From Arthrobacter sp. B2a2-09 (GTDB lineage Bacteria; Actinomycetota; Actinomycetes; Actinomycetales; Micrococcaceae): DNA of 48,673 nt. The stretch spans positions 1 to 48,673 of the forward strand of contig NZ_JAMXIC010000031.1 in assembly GCF_027587375.1 (NCBI RefSeq), written 5' to 3'. Under the pieces are notes generated by a model, which made no database searches, had not been told where the DNA came from, and saw only the letters and a list, made by a program, of their open reading frames with translations. This document shows positions 1 to 7,579 of this stretch, piece by piece (the first letter of the stretch is position 1; each line of letters begins with the position of its first letter). The position numbers and the translations under genes were made by a program.

Positions 1-85
1 TCATGGACCTTCCCCACCCCACACGCCGGACTCCGGCCAACAGAAAAACCTGTCACACAAGAGCCTGACACACAGGGTTGGCCCG

Positions 86-340
86 ACGCTCGCTCACGTC
101 TGGCGCCTTTTTCACCAACGCTCGCTCACGTCTTGTGAGCGAGGGTTGGCTGGAATGGGTCTATATGTGAGCGAGGGTTGGCTGGAATGGGCCTATATGT
201 GAGCGAGGAGGGTTGGCTGGAATGGGTCTATATGTGAGCGAGGGTTGGCCGGAATGGGTCTATATGTGAGCGAGGGTTGGCCGGAATGGGTCTATATGTG
301 AGCGAGGGTTGGCCGGAAAGGGTCTATATGTGAGCGAGGG
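86..340. repeat. 32-bp tandem repeat array with two opposed unit types
   Basis: From 134 to 340 a unit of about 32 bp containing GTGAGCGAGGGTTGG is repeated: units begin at 134, 166, 198, 233, 265, 297 and 329, the last one partial. The unit at 198 has a 3-bp insertion. Just to the left, the core ACGCTCGCTCACGTCT occurs at 86 and 118, also 32 bp apart, in the opposite orientation. Where the two types meet (115-149) they form a hairpin with 15-bp arms, one mismatch and a 5-nt loop. Both types share the core CCAAC(C/G)CTCGCTCAC. The last partial unit touches the stop codon of the kinase gene at 341. There are no unique spacers, so this is not CRISPR. Positions 1-85 hold nothing I can assign. 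Confidence 0.9.
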
Positions 341-2008
341 TCAGGCTGGGACGCGGAACGTGAAGGTTGTTCCTTCGCCCGGGACGCTCTCAAGGCCGAT
401 GGTCCCGCCGTGGGCGTCGACGATTGCCTTGCAAATGGAAAGCCCCAGACCGACGCCGTGAATCGCCGTATTGCGTACGCTCCCGGCCCTGAAGTACCGG
501 GTGAAGGCATCGGCTTGGTCCTGCTTGTCCATGCCCGTACCGGTGTCCTTGACGTGGCACACCACCGCGTTTTCCTCCTGCAACAGCGTGACGCGGACGT
601 CGCCGCCGTCGGGGGAGTATTTGATGGCGTTGGAGATCAGGTTGTCCAGCACCTGGGAAATCCGGTTGGCATCCACATGCGCCTCCAGGCGTTCCGGGGC
701 GTCGACGTAAAGCCGCACCCCGCCGTCGTTCGCTTTCGGCGCGGCCGAGGTAACGCTCGACTTGACCAGATCGGATACGTCCACCGCGTGTGGCTGGACG
801 ATCATGTGCCCAGAACGGACCGCCAACAAGTCGGAGACCAGGGAGAGGAGCCGGTCCGCGTTTCGTTGCACAACCTCAAGTTGGTGCACCACCCAGGTCG
901 GGAGGTTTTCAGCCTCCTCCAGCACAAGATCCACGTACCCTGTGATGGACGTCAGCGGGGTGCGAAACTCATGGGAAACGTTCGAGACGAAGTCGTCTTT
1001 CGCGGCGAGCGCGTTCACCAAGGCCGTGACATCGCCGAAAACGATCACTGAACCCAAGTAGTTGCCGTCGCAGTCCTTCATGGACCGGGCGCTGCTGGTG
1101 AAGGCGCGTTGCTCCCTGCCCGTCCCGACCCAGACGAGGTAATCCGTGAACTCCTGCCTCAACGCAGCACGGCGCATTGGCCGGCGATCCGCCGCCGTCG
1201 GGGTCACCCGGTCCGCGTCGAAAACCAAAAACCGCGGTTCGCCGTGACGATCGGTGTCTCCGGAAGCCGCAAGCACCTGGTTTTCCCGTTGTTTGCGGTT
1301 CGCCATCATTTCGCGGCCGTCGGTATCAATAGCCACGACGCCAAGGTGGACGGTTTCAAGAACTGTATTGAGCAAGCGTTCCTTTTGCTGGCTGTCCGCC
1401 AGGGCCAGGAGCAGCGCGGCGTCCCTGTCCTCGAGGCGCTTTTGCTGCATGACCATGCTCAGGGTCATCACGCTGATGGAAACACCGATGCCGAGCATCA
1501 TGATGGGCAGCAGCAATCCGCGCAGCAGATCCTGCGGCGTGTTCGTTCCATGGATGAATTGCGGCGTCCAAATCATGGCGAGCGGCGCCAGGAAGGAAAC
1601 AACCATGGCAGAACGTCGATACAACCCCGAGGCACAGAGCCAAATGACGGGAAAGACGGTCAGGAGGCTGATTCCGATGGGGCTGTCTTGTCCCCCTTCA
1701 CGGCCCAGCCCGATGGACACCGTGTCCAGGAGCGGGATGGCCAGGAATGTCGGAAAGGGGAGCCTGTCCCACGGAACTGCGTAGCAGAGGACCCAGGCAG
1801 CAGCTTGGGTAGCCAGGAAAATGACGAAGAGCGGATTGCCGAGGGTTGCAGGGAAGTAGAGGGCAACCAGGACCGCAGTGAGGCACACTGTCACGGTCAG
1901 CGGCAATTGGCTGAGTGCAACGCGATCCTTGAGTGAGTACTCATGGAAGGCGTGCTGAAAGAACATCACCCGGCCGCTTTTGGCATCCCATTCAAACGGA
2001 CGTTTCAT
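341..2008 (-). CDS. PAS-containing sensor histidine kinase
   Basis: The 555-residue protein is a membrane-bound histidine kinase. About five or six hydrophobic segments lie between residues 35 and 190. A PAS-like region follows at about 215-330, then the phosphoacceptor H-box SHEFRTPLTS (His346). The ATP-binding domain shows an N-box (NLISNAIKYSP, about 456-466), G1 (DTGTGM, about 488-493), an F-box (YFRAGS) and G2 (GVGLGLS). All catalytic boxes are intact, so kinase activity is expected. The ligand is unknown. The gene is divergent from the response regulator at 2107 across a 98-bp gap, whereas most such pairs are co-directional. Its stop codon touches the repeat array. Confidence 0.93.
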   Translation of the reverse strand: MKRPFEWDAKSGRVMFFQHAFHEYSLKDRVALSQLPLTVTVCLTAVLVALYFPATLGNPLFVIFLATQAAAWVLCYAVPWDRLPFPTFLAIPLLDTVSIGLGREGGQDSPIGISLLTVFPVIWLCASGLYRRSAMVVSFLAPLAMIWTPQFIHGTNTPQDLLRGLLLPIMMLGIGVSISVMTLSMVMQQKRLEDRDAALLLALADSQQKERLLNTVLETVHLGVVAIDTDGREMMANRKQRENQVLAASGDTDRHGEPRFLVFDADRVTPTAADRRPMRRAALRQEFTDYLVWVGTGREQRAFTSSARSMKDCDGNYLGSVIVFGDVTALVNALAAKDDFVSNVSHEFRTPLTSITGYVDLVLEEAENLPTWVVHQLEVVQRNADRLLSLVSDLLAVRSGHMIVQPHAVDVSDLVKSSVTSAAPKANDGGVRLYVDAPERLEAHVDANRISQVLDNLISNAIKYSPDGGDVRVTLLQEENAVVCHVKDTGTGMDKQDQADAFTRYFRAGSVRNTAIHGVGLGLSICKAIVDAHGGTIGLESVPGEGTTFTFRVPA

Positions 2009-2106
2009 CAGGCCGAAATTCGCATTTGTTCAAGCTCATGTCGCATGCCAGAAAGGATACCGGCAGCCCTATATACTTCCATTCGTAGCGGGCTTGGGAG
2101 GCTGCA

Positions 2107-2850
2107 ATGACTGAGTTACGGGTTGGGCTTGTCATAGAAGACGATCACGATATCCGGGAGTTGGTCCGCGTTGTCCTCAGCCAGGCTGGCTTCGAGGTTC
2201 ACATGGCGACGAGCGGGGCGGCCGGTATCCGGGCAGCGCGTGATTTGCGGCCACATGTCATTACCCTGGACTTGGGCTTGCCGGATATTGATGGCTTCGA
2301 GGTAGCACGCCAGGTCCGGAACTTTTCCGATGCATACATCGTCATGTTGACGGCCAAGGCAGACGAGCTGGATATCCTCCTGGGCTTGGAATCCGGAGCT
2401 GACGACTATTTGACTAAGCCTTTCCGGCCCCGCGAGCTTCGCGCCAGGGTGGCCGCCATGATGCGACGCCCGCGCTCAGGAGCAGCGGCAATCCATCGAG
2501 GAGGGGCACCGCTTTCCCAGCGGACTTTCCGGCACAACGGGCTGGTATTCAGTTACGCGACGCGGACCGTTTCCATCGACGGCCAGGATGTGCGGCTGAC
2601 CCCCACGGAGTTCGACCTCCTGTACTCCTTGCTTGAGGCAGGCCGCACGGTCTTGAGCAAGGCGGACCTTGTGCGCCGGCTCCGGAACGAACCTTACGAC
2701 GTCGGGATCCACACGAGCGACGCCGACGAACGGTCCGTGGAGGTCCACCTTGGCAATCTTCGCCGAAAGCTCGGCGACGACGCGCAGAACCCGCGCTGGC
2801 TGCAAACAGTGCGCGGCGTGGGCTATCGGCTGGCTCCGGCAGAAATATGA
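2107..2850 (+). CDS. OmpR/PhoB-family response regulator
   Basis: The 247-residue protein has an N-terminal receiver domain with acidic pocket E11/D12/D13, phosphoacceptor Asp55 (in ITLDLGLPD), the switch Thr in MLTAKAD and the conserved Lys in YLTKPF. A C-terminal winged-helix domain begins near residue 145; the sequence LTPTEFDLLYSLL and the final RTVRGVGYRL-like segment are typical of the OmpR family. It is expected to receive phosphate from the divergent kinase at 341-2008 and to bind promoter DNA. The glycosyltransferase gene starts 36 bp downstream on the same strand and may be a co-transcribed target. Family assignment is secure; target genes are inferred. Confidence 0.95.
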   Translation: MTELRVGLVIEDDHDIRELVRVVLSQAGFEVHMATSGAAGIRAARDLRPHVITLDLGLPDIDGFEVARQVRNFSDAYIVMLTAKADELDILLGLESGADDYLTKPFRPRELRARVAAMMRRPRSGAAAIHRGGAPLSQRTFRHNGLVFSYATRTVSIDGQDVRLTPTEFDLLYSLLEAGRTVLSKADLVRRLRNEPYDVGIHTSDADERSVEVHLGNLRRKLGDDAQNPRWLQTVRGVGYRLAPAEI

Positions 2851-2886
2851 ATTTCTCACGCGGCGAACGACTGATAGCATTCGCCG

Positions 2887-4320
2887 GTGGGTCGAGGGAT
2901 ATTTCAGCGTTTGGTTGGCATTGTGATCGCCGTAACGGTCGGCGGTGCGGCGGCCCTGCTGTGGTTCGCTATTGCCTCGACTGGGAATTCAGCGGTCGAG
3001 TCGCGGGCTGAGGGCATTGTCCTTGGCGTTTGGAGGATCCTCTACGATTCGGTGGCGCCGCAACCCCGCGTGATTCTGACGGCCATCGCCTTTGCACTTC
3101 TGCTTTCCGCTGGCGTGGCTTTGCTGGAGCGGCGCATTGCCAACAGATCACGTCGCTCCGCCAATCCCCGGACACCGCTGGCGCCAAAGATCGTCATGGC
3201 GGAAACCCGCGGTGTGTACGCGGGCCCGGTCACGGTGACCGTCTTGATTCCTGCACACAACGAAGAAGCTTCGTTACCGGCCACCATTGCTTCTCTTTTG
3301 TCCCAATCGCACCGCCCGGAACGCGTGATTGTGGTTGCCGACAACTGCACGGATGCAACTGTCACCCTTGCCCGCGAGGCCGGGGTTGAAGTCTTCGAAT
3401 CGGTGAACAACACGAAGAAGAAGGCCGGCGCACTCAACCAAGCGCTGAAGTGGCTGCTCCCTGGCCAAGGGGATAACGACGTCGTCATGGTGATGGACGC
3501 CGACACCAGCCTTGACGATGGATTCCTGGAGGTCGCGGTTGCGCGACTGAGCAACGACCGGGCCTTGATGGCCGTTGGGGGTCTCTTTTATGGGGAAGAG
3601 GGACACGGAATTGTCGGCCAGTTCCAGCGCAACGAATATATTCGGTATTCCCGTGAAATCGGACGACGGCGTGGTCGCGTTTTTGTGCTGACCGGTACGG
3701 CCTCGCTCTTCCGTCCCCGTGCATTGCGCACCGTTGCCCAGAGCCGCGGTGAATCGATCCCCGGAATTCAGGGAGACGTTTATGACACCGCATCGTTGAC
3801 CGAGGACAATGAGCTCACGATTGCCTTGAAATCCCTCGGCGGCCTCATGATTTCCCCCATGCAGTGCACCGTGGTCACCGAATTGATGCCGAATTTCCGC
3901 ACGTTGTGGGCACAGCGACTCCGTTGGCAGCGGGGTGCCCTGGAAAACCTTGGGGCATACGGAGCCACGCCCCAGACGCTTCGATACTGGGCGCAGCAGT
4001 TCGGCATTGGCTATGGAGTGATTGCCCTCAGCGCCTACCTCCTGCTGATCCTCTTGATGGTTTTGTCGCTGGATAACTGGGTCTGGTTCCCGTTCTGGCT
4101 GGGAATTGGGATCGTCTTCTCGATTGAGCGGGTTGTCACGGCGTGGAAGGGCGGCTGGCGGGCACGCCTCTTGGCTGTCACGCTCTTTCCGGAGTTGTTT
4201 TTCGATATGTTCCTCAACGTGGTTTATGTCAAGGGAATCATCGACATCTCCCTTGGCCGGCAAGCCAAATGGAAACACCTCAACCATTCACAGACCGGCG
4301 AATCCTCGAAGGCACAGTAA
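2887..4320 (+). CDS. Processive membrane glycosyltransferase, family 2
   Basis: The 477-residue protein begins with a GTG codon and has N-terminal membrane segments (about 9-30 and 58-78), a cytoplasmic GT2 domain, and three or so C-terminal membrane segments. The GT2 signatures are VLIPAHNEE near residue 120, the DxD-type MDADTS near 205, the TED motif in LTEDNELT and QRLRWQRG, the Q/RxxRW motif of processive beta-glycosyltransferases such as PgaC and BcsA. It probably extends an exopolysaccharide chain from a nucleotide sugar at the membrane. Polymer and donor cannot be read from the sequence. It follows the response regulator and precedes a small membrane protein by 2 bp, so these may form one operon. 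Confidence 0.88.
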   Translation: MGRGIFQRLVGIVIAVTVGGAAALLWFAIASTGNSAVESRAEGIVLGVWRILYDSVAPQPRVILTAIAFALLLSAGVALLERRIANRSRRSANPRTPLAPKIVMAETRGVYAGPVTVTVLIPAHNEEASLPATIASLLSQSHRPERVIVVADNCTDATVTLAREAGVEVFESVNNTKKKAGALNQALKWLLPGQGDNDVVMVMDADTSLDDGFLEVAVARLSNDRALMAVGGLFYGEEGHGIVGQFQRNEYIRYSREIGRRRGRVFVLTGTASLFRPRALRTVAQSRGESIPGIQGDVYDTASLTEDNELTIALKSLGGLMISPMQCTVVTELMPNFRTLWAQRLRWQRGALENLGAYGATPQTLRYWAQQFGIGYGVIALSAYLLLILLMVLSLDNWVWFPFWLGIGIVFSIERVVTAWKGGWRARLLAVTLFPELFFDMFLNVVYVKGIIDISLGRQAKWKHLNHSQTGESSKAQ

Positions 4321-4322
4321 TC

Positions 4323-4580
4323 ATGGCTATTTCCGCCTCCCTTCCCACCGGGATTTTGTTTCCCGAGGGAATTCTGCATTCCGATTGGTTTGCCGTTTTG
4401 GCGACCTTCGTTGCGATTAATACTTTGATGTATGGCGCGTTGGCCATCGCCAAAATCTTGCCGAAAGTGCACCCCGGCGATTGGGTTCGCACCCGAAATC
4501 AGCGATCGGAAACCCGCAGCATCCACCCCGATGCTCCCGCTGTGAACGAAGCCACCGACTTCCTCAAATCTCGACGCTGA
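4323..4580 (+). CDS. Small single-span membrane protein
   Basis: This 85-residue protein starts with ATG 2 bp after the glycosyltransferase stop codon. It has one strong hydrophobic segment at about residues 22-45 (WFAVLATFVAINTLMYGALA) followed by a charged, probably cytosolic tail of about 40 residues. I do not recognise a family. The tight spacing suggests translational coupling and a role as an accessory subunit of the glycosyltransferase, but this is inference. Its last 17 bases overlap the 3' end of the convergent P450 gene. A longer in-frame reading from 4143 lies inside the glycosyltransferase and is unlikely. Confidence 0.7.
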   Translation: MAISASLPTGILFPEGILHSDWFAVLATFVAINTLMYGALAIAKILPKVHPGDWVRTRNQRSETRSIHPDAPAVNEATDFLKSRR

Positions 4581-5667
4581 CCGTCCGCGGTGCTTGGAAG
4601 GACAGCAAACGGAGCCACTCGGGGTTCGGCTCTGCCAAGCGAACGCCTTGCAGCGCTGCCGCAGTTTCCTGCACGACGACGGCGGCCTCCAGTTCCGCGA
4701 GCTTCGCACCAAGGCAGCGGTGAATGCCTGAGCCGAAGGCCAGCCCGTAGGCCGTAGGGCCCTGTTCCGACGACTCGTGGTTCCCCGTCAGTTCCAAGAG
4801 GATTTCGGCGCCGGCCGGGATGTGCTCGCCGTCGAGCACTGTGTCCTCTGCGGCAACCCGGCGCCACGTAGGAACGGAAGATTCCGTGGCCAAAACGTGC
4901 CGGATGAGGTCCCGGGCAGTGGTGCCGGAGATTGCGTCCTTCCAGGCAAAGCCTGCTGACCCCTCGGCGAGCCGGAAAAGTGCCGTGCTGATGAGCTGGG
5001 TGGTGGTTTCCTGCCCAGCGATAAGCAGGAAGTAGCCGAGGGAACAGATCTCGGGAGTGCTGAGACCGTGCTCCGCCAAGGAACTGAAGAGATTCCGCCC
5101 AGGCGAGGCCACGGCCTCGAGGACGAGTTCCCGCAGCCAGCCGTAGAACTCGGCCGCGCTGTGAGCCAGTTCCAGTTGCCGCTCGGGATCCGGCCAGCCC
5201 CAGAAGAGTTCCAGGGAGTCCAAGCTCCAGGCTTTCAGCTCCGGAAGATCGCGCACGGGGAGACCCAGAAGCTCCAACATCACGATCGCCGGCGGATAGG
5301 CGGCTACGGCCTGCACCAGATCCACCTGCCCGTCCGTTTCCAGCAGTTCTGCCGCGGCGGCCGCGGCAGAACGCGCGATCCCGCGAATACGTGGCTCGAA
5401 AGCACCCACCGTTGCGGGTGTAAAGAACCCGGCCACCACCTTGCGGATGCCTGCATGGGAATCGCTGTGGTTGCTAGCCAGCACGGGCGGCAGTGCGAAG
5501 CGGGCACGCTGCAGGACGCGCAAGGACGGTCCGGACAACGGAGTCACCGCGATGAGGGCGTTCGCCGGGCTGAAGTCTTCCGGCCGGTGCAGGACCTCCC
5601 GCACTGCGGCGGGCTCCCGCAGCACCAAATACGGGCACGTCTGAGTGCTGGAAGAAGCGGCGTTCAT
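4564..5667 (-). CDS. Atypical cytochrome P450 of the biotin operon
   Basis: The 367-residue protein is a class I-type soluble cytochrome P450. The I-helix oxygen-binding motif AGQETT lies at 217-222 and the heme loop FGSGIHRCLGAKLA near 311-324, with Cys318 as thiolate ligand. The K-helix position that should read ExxR instead reads RHVLA (256-260), and the segment between the K-helix and heme loop is shortened. The N-terminus is also short. The chosen ATG overlaps the bioD stop codon (ATGA) and ends the chain of 4-nt overlaps; a longer frame to 5856 lies within bioD. By position it resembles BioI, which cleaves fatty acyl-ACP to make pimeloyl-ACP, but a BioI function is only a hypothesis. 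Confidence 0.85.
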   Translation of the reverse strand: MNAASSSTQTCPYLVLREPAAVREVLHRPEDFSPANALIAVTPLSGPSLRVLQRARFALPPVLASNHSDSHAGIRKVVAGFFTPATVGAFEPRIRGIARSAAAAAAELLETDGQVDLVQAVAAYPPAIVMLELLGLPVRDLPELKAWSLDSLELFWGWPDPERQLELAHSAAEFYGWLRELVLEAVASPGRNLFSSLAEHGLSTPEICSLGYFLLIAGQETTTQLISTALFRLAEGSAGFAWKDAISGTTARDLIRHVLATESSVPTWRRVAAEDTVLDGEHIPAGAEILLELTGNHESSEQGPTAYGLAFGSGIHRCLGAKLAELEAAVVVQETAAALQGVRLAEPNPEWLRLLSFQAPRTVSVEI

Positions 5668-6380
5668 GACCGGGCCCCGTCCACGCAGTTCAAACCGTCC
5701 AAGCAGTGCAAACCGCTCAACCAGTGCACACTCGCCGCCCTGAACGTCACCGGTGGGAGGTCCGCGGCGCGCTCGGGGAGCACCCCAAGGAGGGGCCGCA
5801 ACGCGCCGAGGGTCGCCCGGTTGCCGTGTTCCAGCACACCCGGGCTGTCCGGCCACGTTCCCAGAACCACGCCATGGATGGCCAGATCCCTGCGTTCCAG
5901 GGCCTCAAGCGTCAGGGCCATGTGGTTCAGGGTTCCCAAAGCGGGACGGGCGACCACCACAAAGGTGGCGTCCGGTCCAAGGTGACTGCCCAGATCTGCC
6001 AGCGTGCCGCCGTCGGGGTCTAGCTCCACGAGCAGACCGCCGGAACCCTCCACGAGGACATGGTCATGGGTGCTGGCGAGTTCGCGGACGCGCCCGGCAT
6101 GTGCCGCGAGCGGCGGCAATGTGACTCCGTCCAGCGCGGCTGCGGGAACTGGGGCGAGGGGTTCTTGAAGGACGACGCCGGCCTCGGCCGTGAGCGGTCC
6201 GGCCAAACGGGTGATTTCGGCGCAGTCGGAGTCGCCCGCCACGGCGCCGCTCTGGCATGGCTTGTACACCGCCACCGAGCGGCCGTCCGCCTGCAGTGCG
6301 GACGCAAGCGCCGCCGTCGTGACAGTCTTGCCGACGCCGGTGTCCGTTCCGGTGACCAGCACTATGTGTGGCAGTTTCAT
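5664..6380 (-). CDS. bioD: Dethiobiotin synthetase BioD
   Basis: The 238-residue protein closes the ureido ring of 7,8-diaminopelargonate with CO2 and ATP. It starts with the P-loop GTDTGVGKT (11-19), as in all BioD proteins, and contains YKPCQSG and VEGSGGLLVEL, the usual substrate-binding segments. The start ATG at 6380 is preceded by a strong ribosome-binding site (GGAGGAAA) and overlaps the bioF stop; the longer open frame to 6722 runs inside bioF and is rejected. The extreme C-terminus (about 215-235) consists of three hexapeptide repeats (HWLSGL, HCLDGL, NCVDGA), unlike typical BioD tails. Confidence 0.95.
   Translation of the reverse strand: MKLPHIVLVTGTDTGVGKTVTTAALASALQADGRSVAVYKPCQSGAVAGDSDCAEITRLAGPLTAEAGVVLQEPLAPVPAAALDGVTLPPLAAHAGRVRELASTHDHVLVEGSGGLLVELDPDGGTLADLGSHLGPDATFVVVARPALGTLNHMALTLEALERRDLAIHGVVLGTWPDSPGVLEHGNRATLGALRPLLGVLPERAADLPPVTFRAASVHWLSGLHCLDGLNCVDGARS
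5677..5730 (-). repeat. Three 18-bp tandem repeats at the bioD 3' end
   Basis: Three imperfect 18-bp units (5677-5694, 5695-5712, 5713-5730), each beginning CCG(T/C)(C)CA on the plus strand, encode three hexapeptides at the BioD C-terminus. The copy number is a whole number of codons per unit, so the frame is preserved. Confidence 0.85.
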
Positions 6381-7579
6381 GTGGTTTCCTCCAGGATGCG
6401 GCGCAACGTTGCGCACGCGTAGTCGATGTCGTGGGGCGTCAGGGTGGCGCGGGCCGTCAGCCGGAGACGCGAGACGCCGTCGGGAACCGATGGCGGGCGG
6501 AAGCAGCCGACGCGGACACCCGCCCGGTGTGCCGCCTGGCTCGCGGCAAGCGCGGCAGCGGCAGAGGGCATCGGGATGGATTGCACGGCGCCAGCGGACT
6601 GAAGGGGCTCGCCAACGGGCCCGACGGCGGCACCCCGCCGCTGTAGTGTTGGGGCGTGTAGCGCGGGCGCCAGTCCCGCCGTGAGGCTGGCAGCGTTCCG
6701 ATGGACAGCCGCCGCGCGCCACGGTTCCGCGCGGATGATTCCGACTGCGGCAAGTGCAGCGCCAGCCGACGACGGCGCGAGCCCGGTGTCGAAGATGAAA
6801 CTGCGGGCCCTGTTGACGAGGTGTTCGCGGAGCAGGGCGCTGCCAAGGACGGCACCACCTTGGCTGCCGAGCGACTTGGAAAGCGTTGCCGTCAACACCA
6901 CGTTGGGGTGGCCCGAAAGGTCCGTTCCAGCCACCGCGCCGTGTCCCTCAAACGCGCCGCGGCCCGCAACACCGAGGCTGTGGGCTTCATCCACGAGGAG
7001 CATCGCGTCGTGCTCTTCGGCCATTGCCAACAGCTGGGGGAGCGGGGCGGCGTCGCCGAAGACGCTGTAGATGGACTCCACCGCGATCAGGGCCCTCGGT
7101 TCCGCACGGTTCCGCAGACAGTGTTCGATCGCGCCGAGATCGTTGTGTGGGACCGTTTCCACCCTCGAACGGCTCAAGCGGAAACCGTCAATCAGCGAAG
7201 CGTGACAATGTTCGTCGGCCACGATGAGGGTCCCGGGGCCGCCGAGCGCGGTAGTGACGCCCAGATTGGCCAAGTACCCGGAAGAGAAGACCAACGCGGA
7301 CTCCATGCCGGTCAGGTCCGCGAGCTCGGATTCGAGCTCCAAGTGCAGCGCCGTGGTACCGGCAACCAGTCGCGAGGACGTGGCACTGGTTCCCCAACGG
7401 CCGATCGCTTCCCGGGCAGCATCTGCCACCCTCGGGTCCGTTGCGAGGCCAAGATAGTCGTTGCTCGCCAGATCCACCGCGGTGTCTGCACCGAGGCGCG
7501 TCATGGGCGTGCGGACAAGGCCCCGACGCTCGCGGACCGCGGCTTGCTCTTCCAACCACGCGGTCATGGACCTGCTCAT
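6377..7579 (-). CDS. bioF: 8-amino-7-oxononanoate synthase BioF
   Basis: The 400-residue enzyme of the alpha-oxoamine synthase family condenses pimeloyl-ACP or -CoA with L-alanine, using pyridoxal phosphate. Visible signatures are DLASNDYLGLA near residue 35, LLVDEAHSLGVAGRGAFEGHG near 190 and the PLP-lysine segment TATLSKSLGSQGGA near 225. The start at 7579 overlaps the bioA stop by 4 nt (ATGA), and its own stop overlaps bioD the same way. A second ATG lies four codons further in. The open frame continues upstream to 8725 inside bioA, which is a shadow. It is part of the minus-strand biotin operon. Confidence 0.95.
   Translation of the reverse strand: MSRSMTAWLEEQAAVRERRGLVRTPMTRLGADTAVDLASNDYLGLATDPRVADAAREAIGRWGTSATSSRLVAGTTALHLELESELADLTGMESALVFSSGYLANLGVTTALGGPGTLIVADEHCHASLIDGFRLSRSRVETVPHNDLGAIEHCLRNRAEPRALIAVESIYSVFGDAAPLPQLLAMAEEHDAMLLVDEAHSLGVAGRGAFEGHGAVAGTDLSGHPNVVLTATLSKSLGSQGGAVLGSALLREHLVNRARSFIFDTGLAPSSAGAALAAVGIIRAEPWRAAAVHRNAASLTAGLAPALHAPTLQRRGAAVGPVGEPLQSAGAVQSIPMPSAAAALAASQAAHRAGVRVGCFRPPSVPDGVSRLRLTARATLTPHDIDYACATLRRILEETT

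Noticed and set aside
1..85. A possible short open frame from the ATG at 3
   Set aside because: It ends after about 21 codons with no ribosome-binding site or motif.
134..340. CRISPR array
   Set aside because: The repeats are directly abutting with no unique spacers, and no cas genes are seen.
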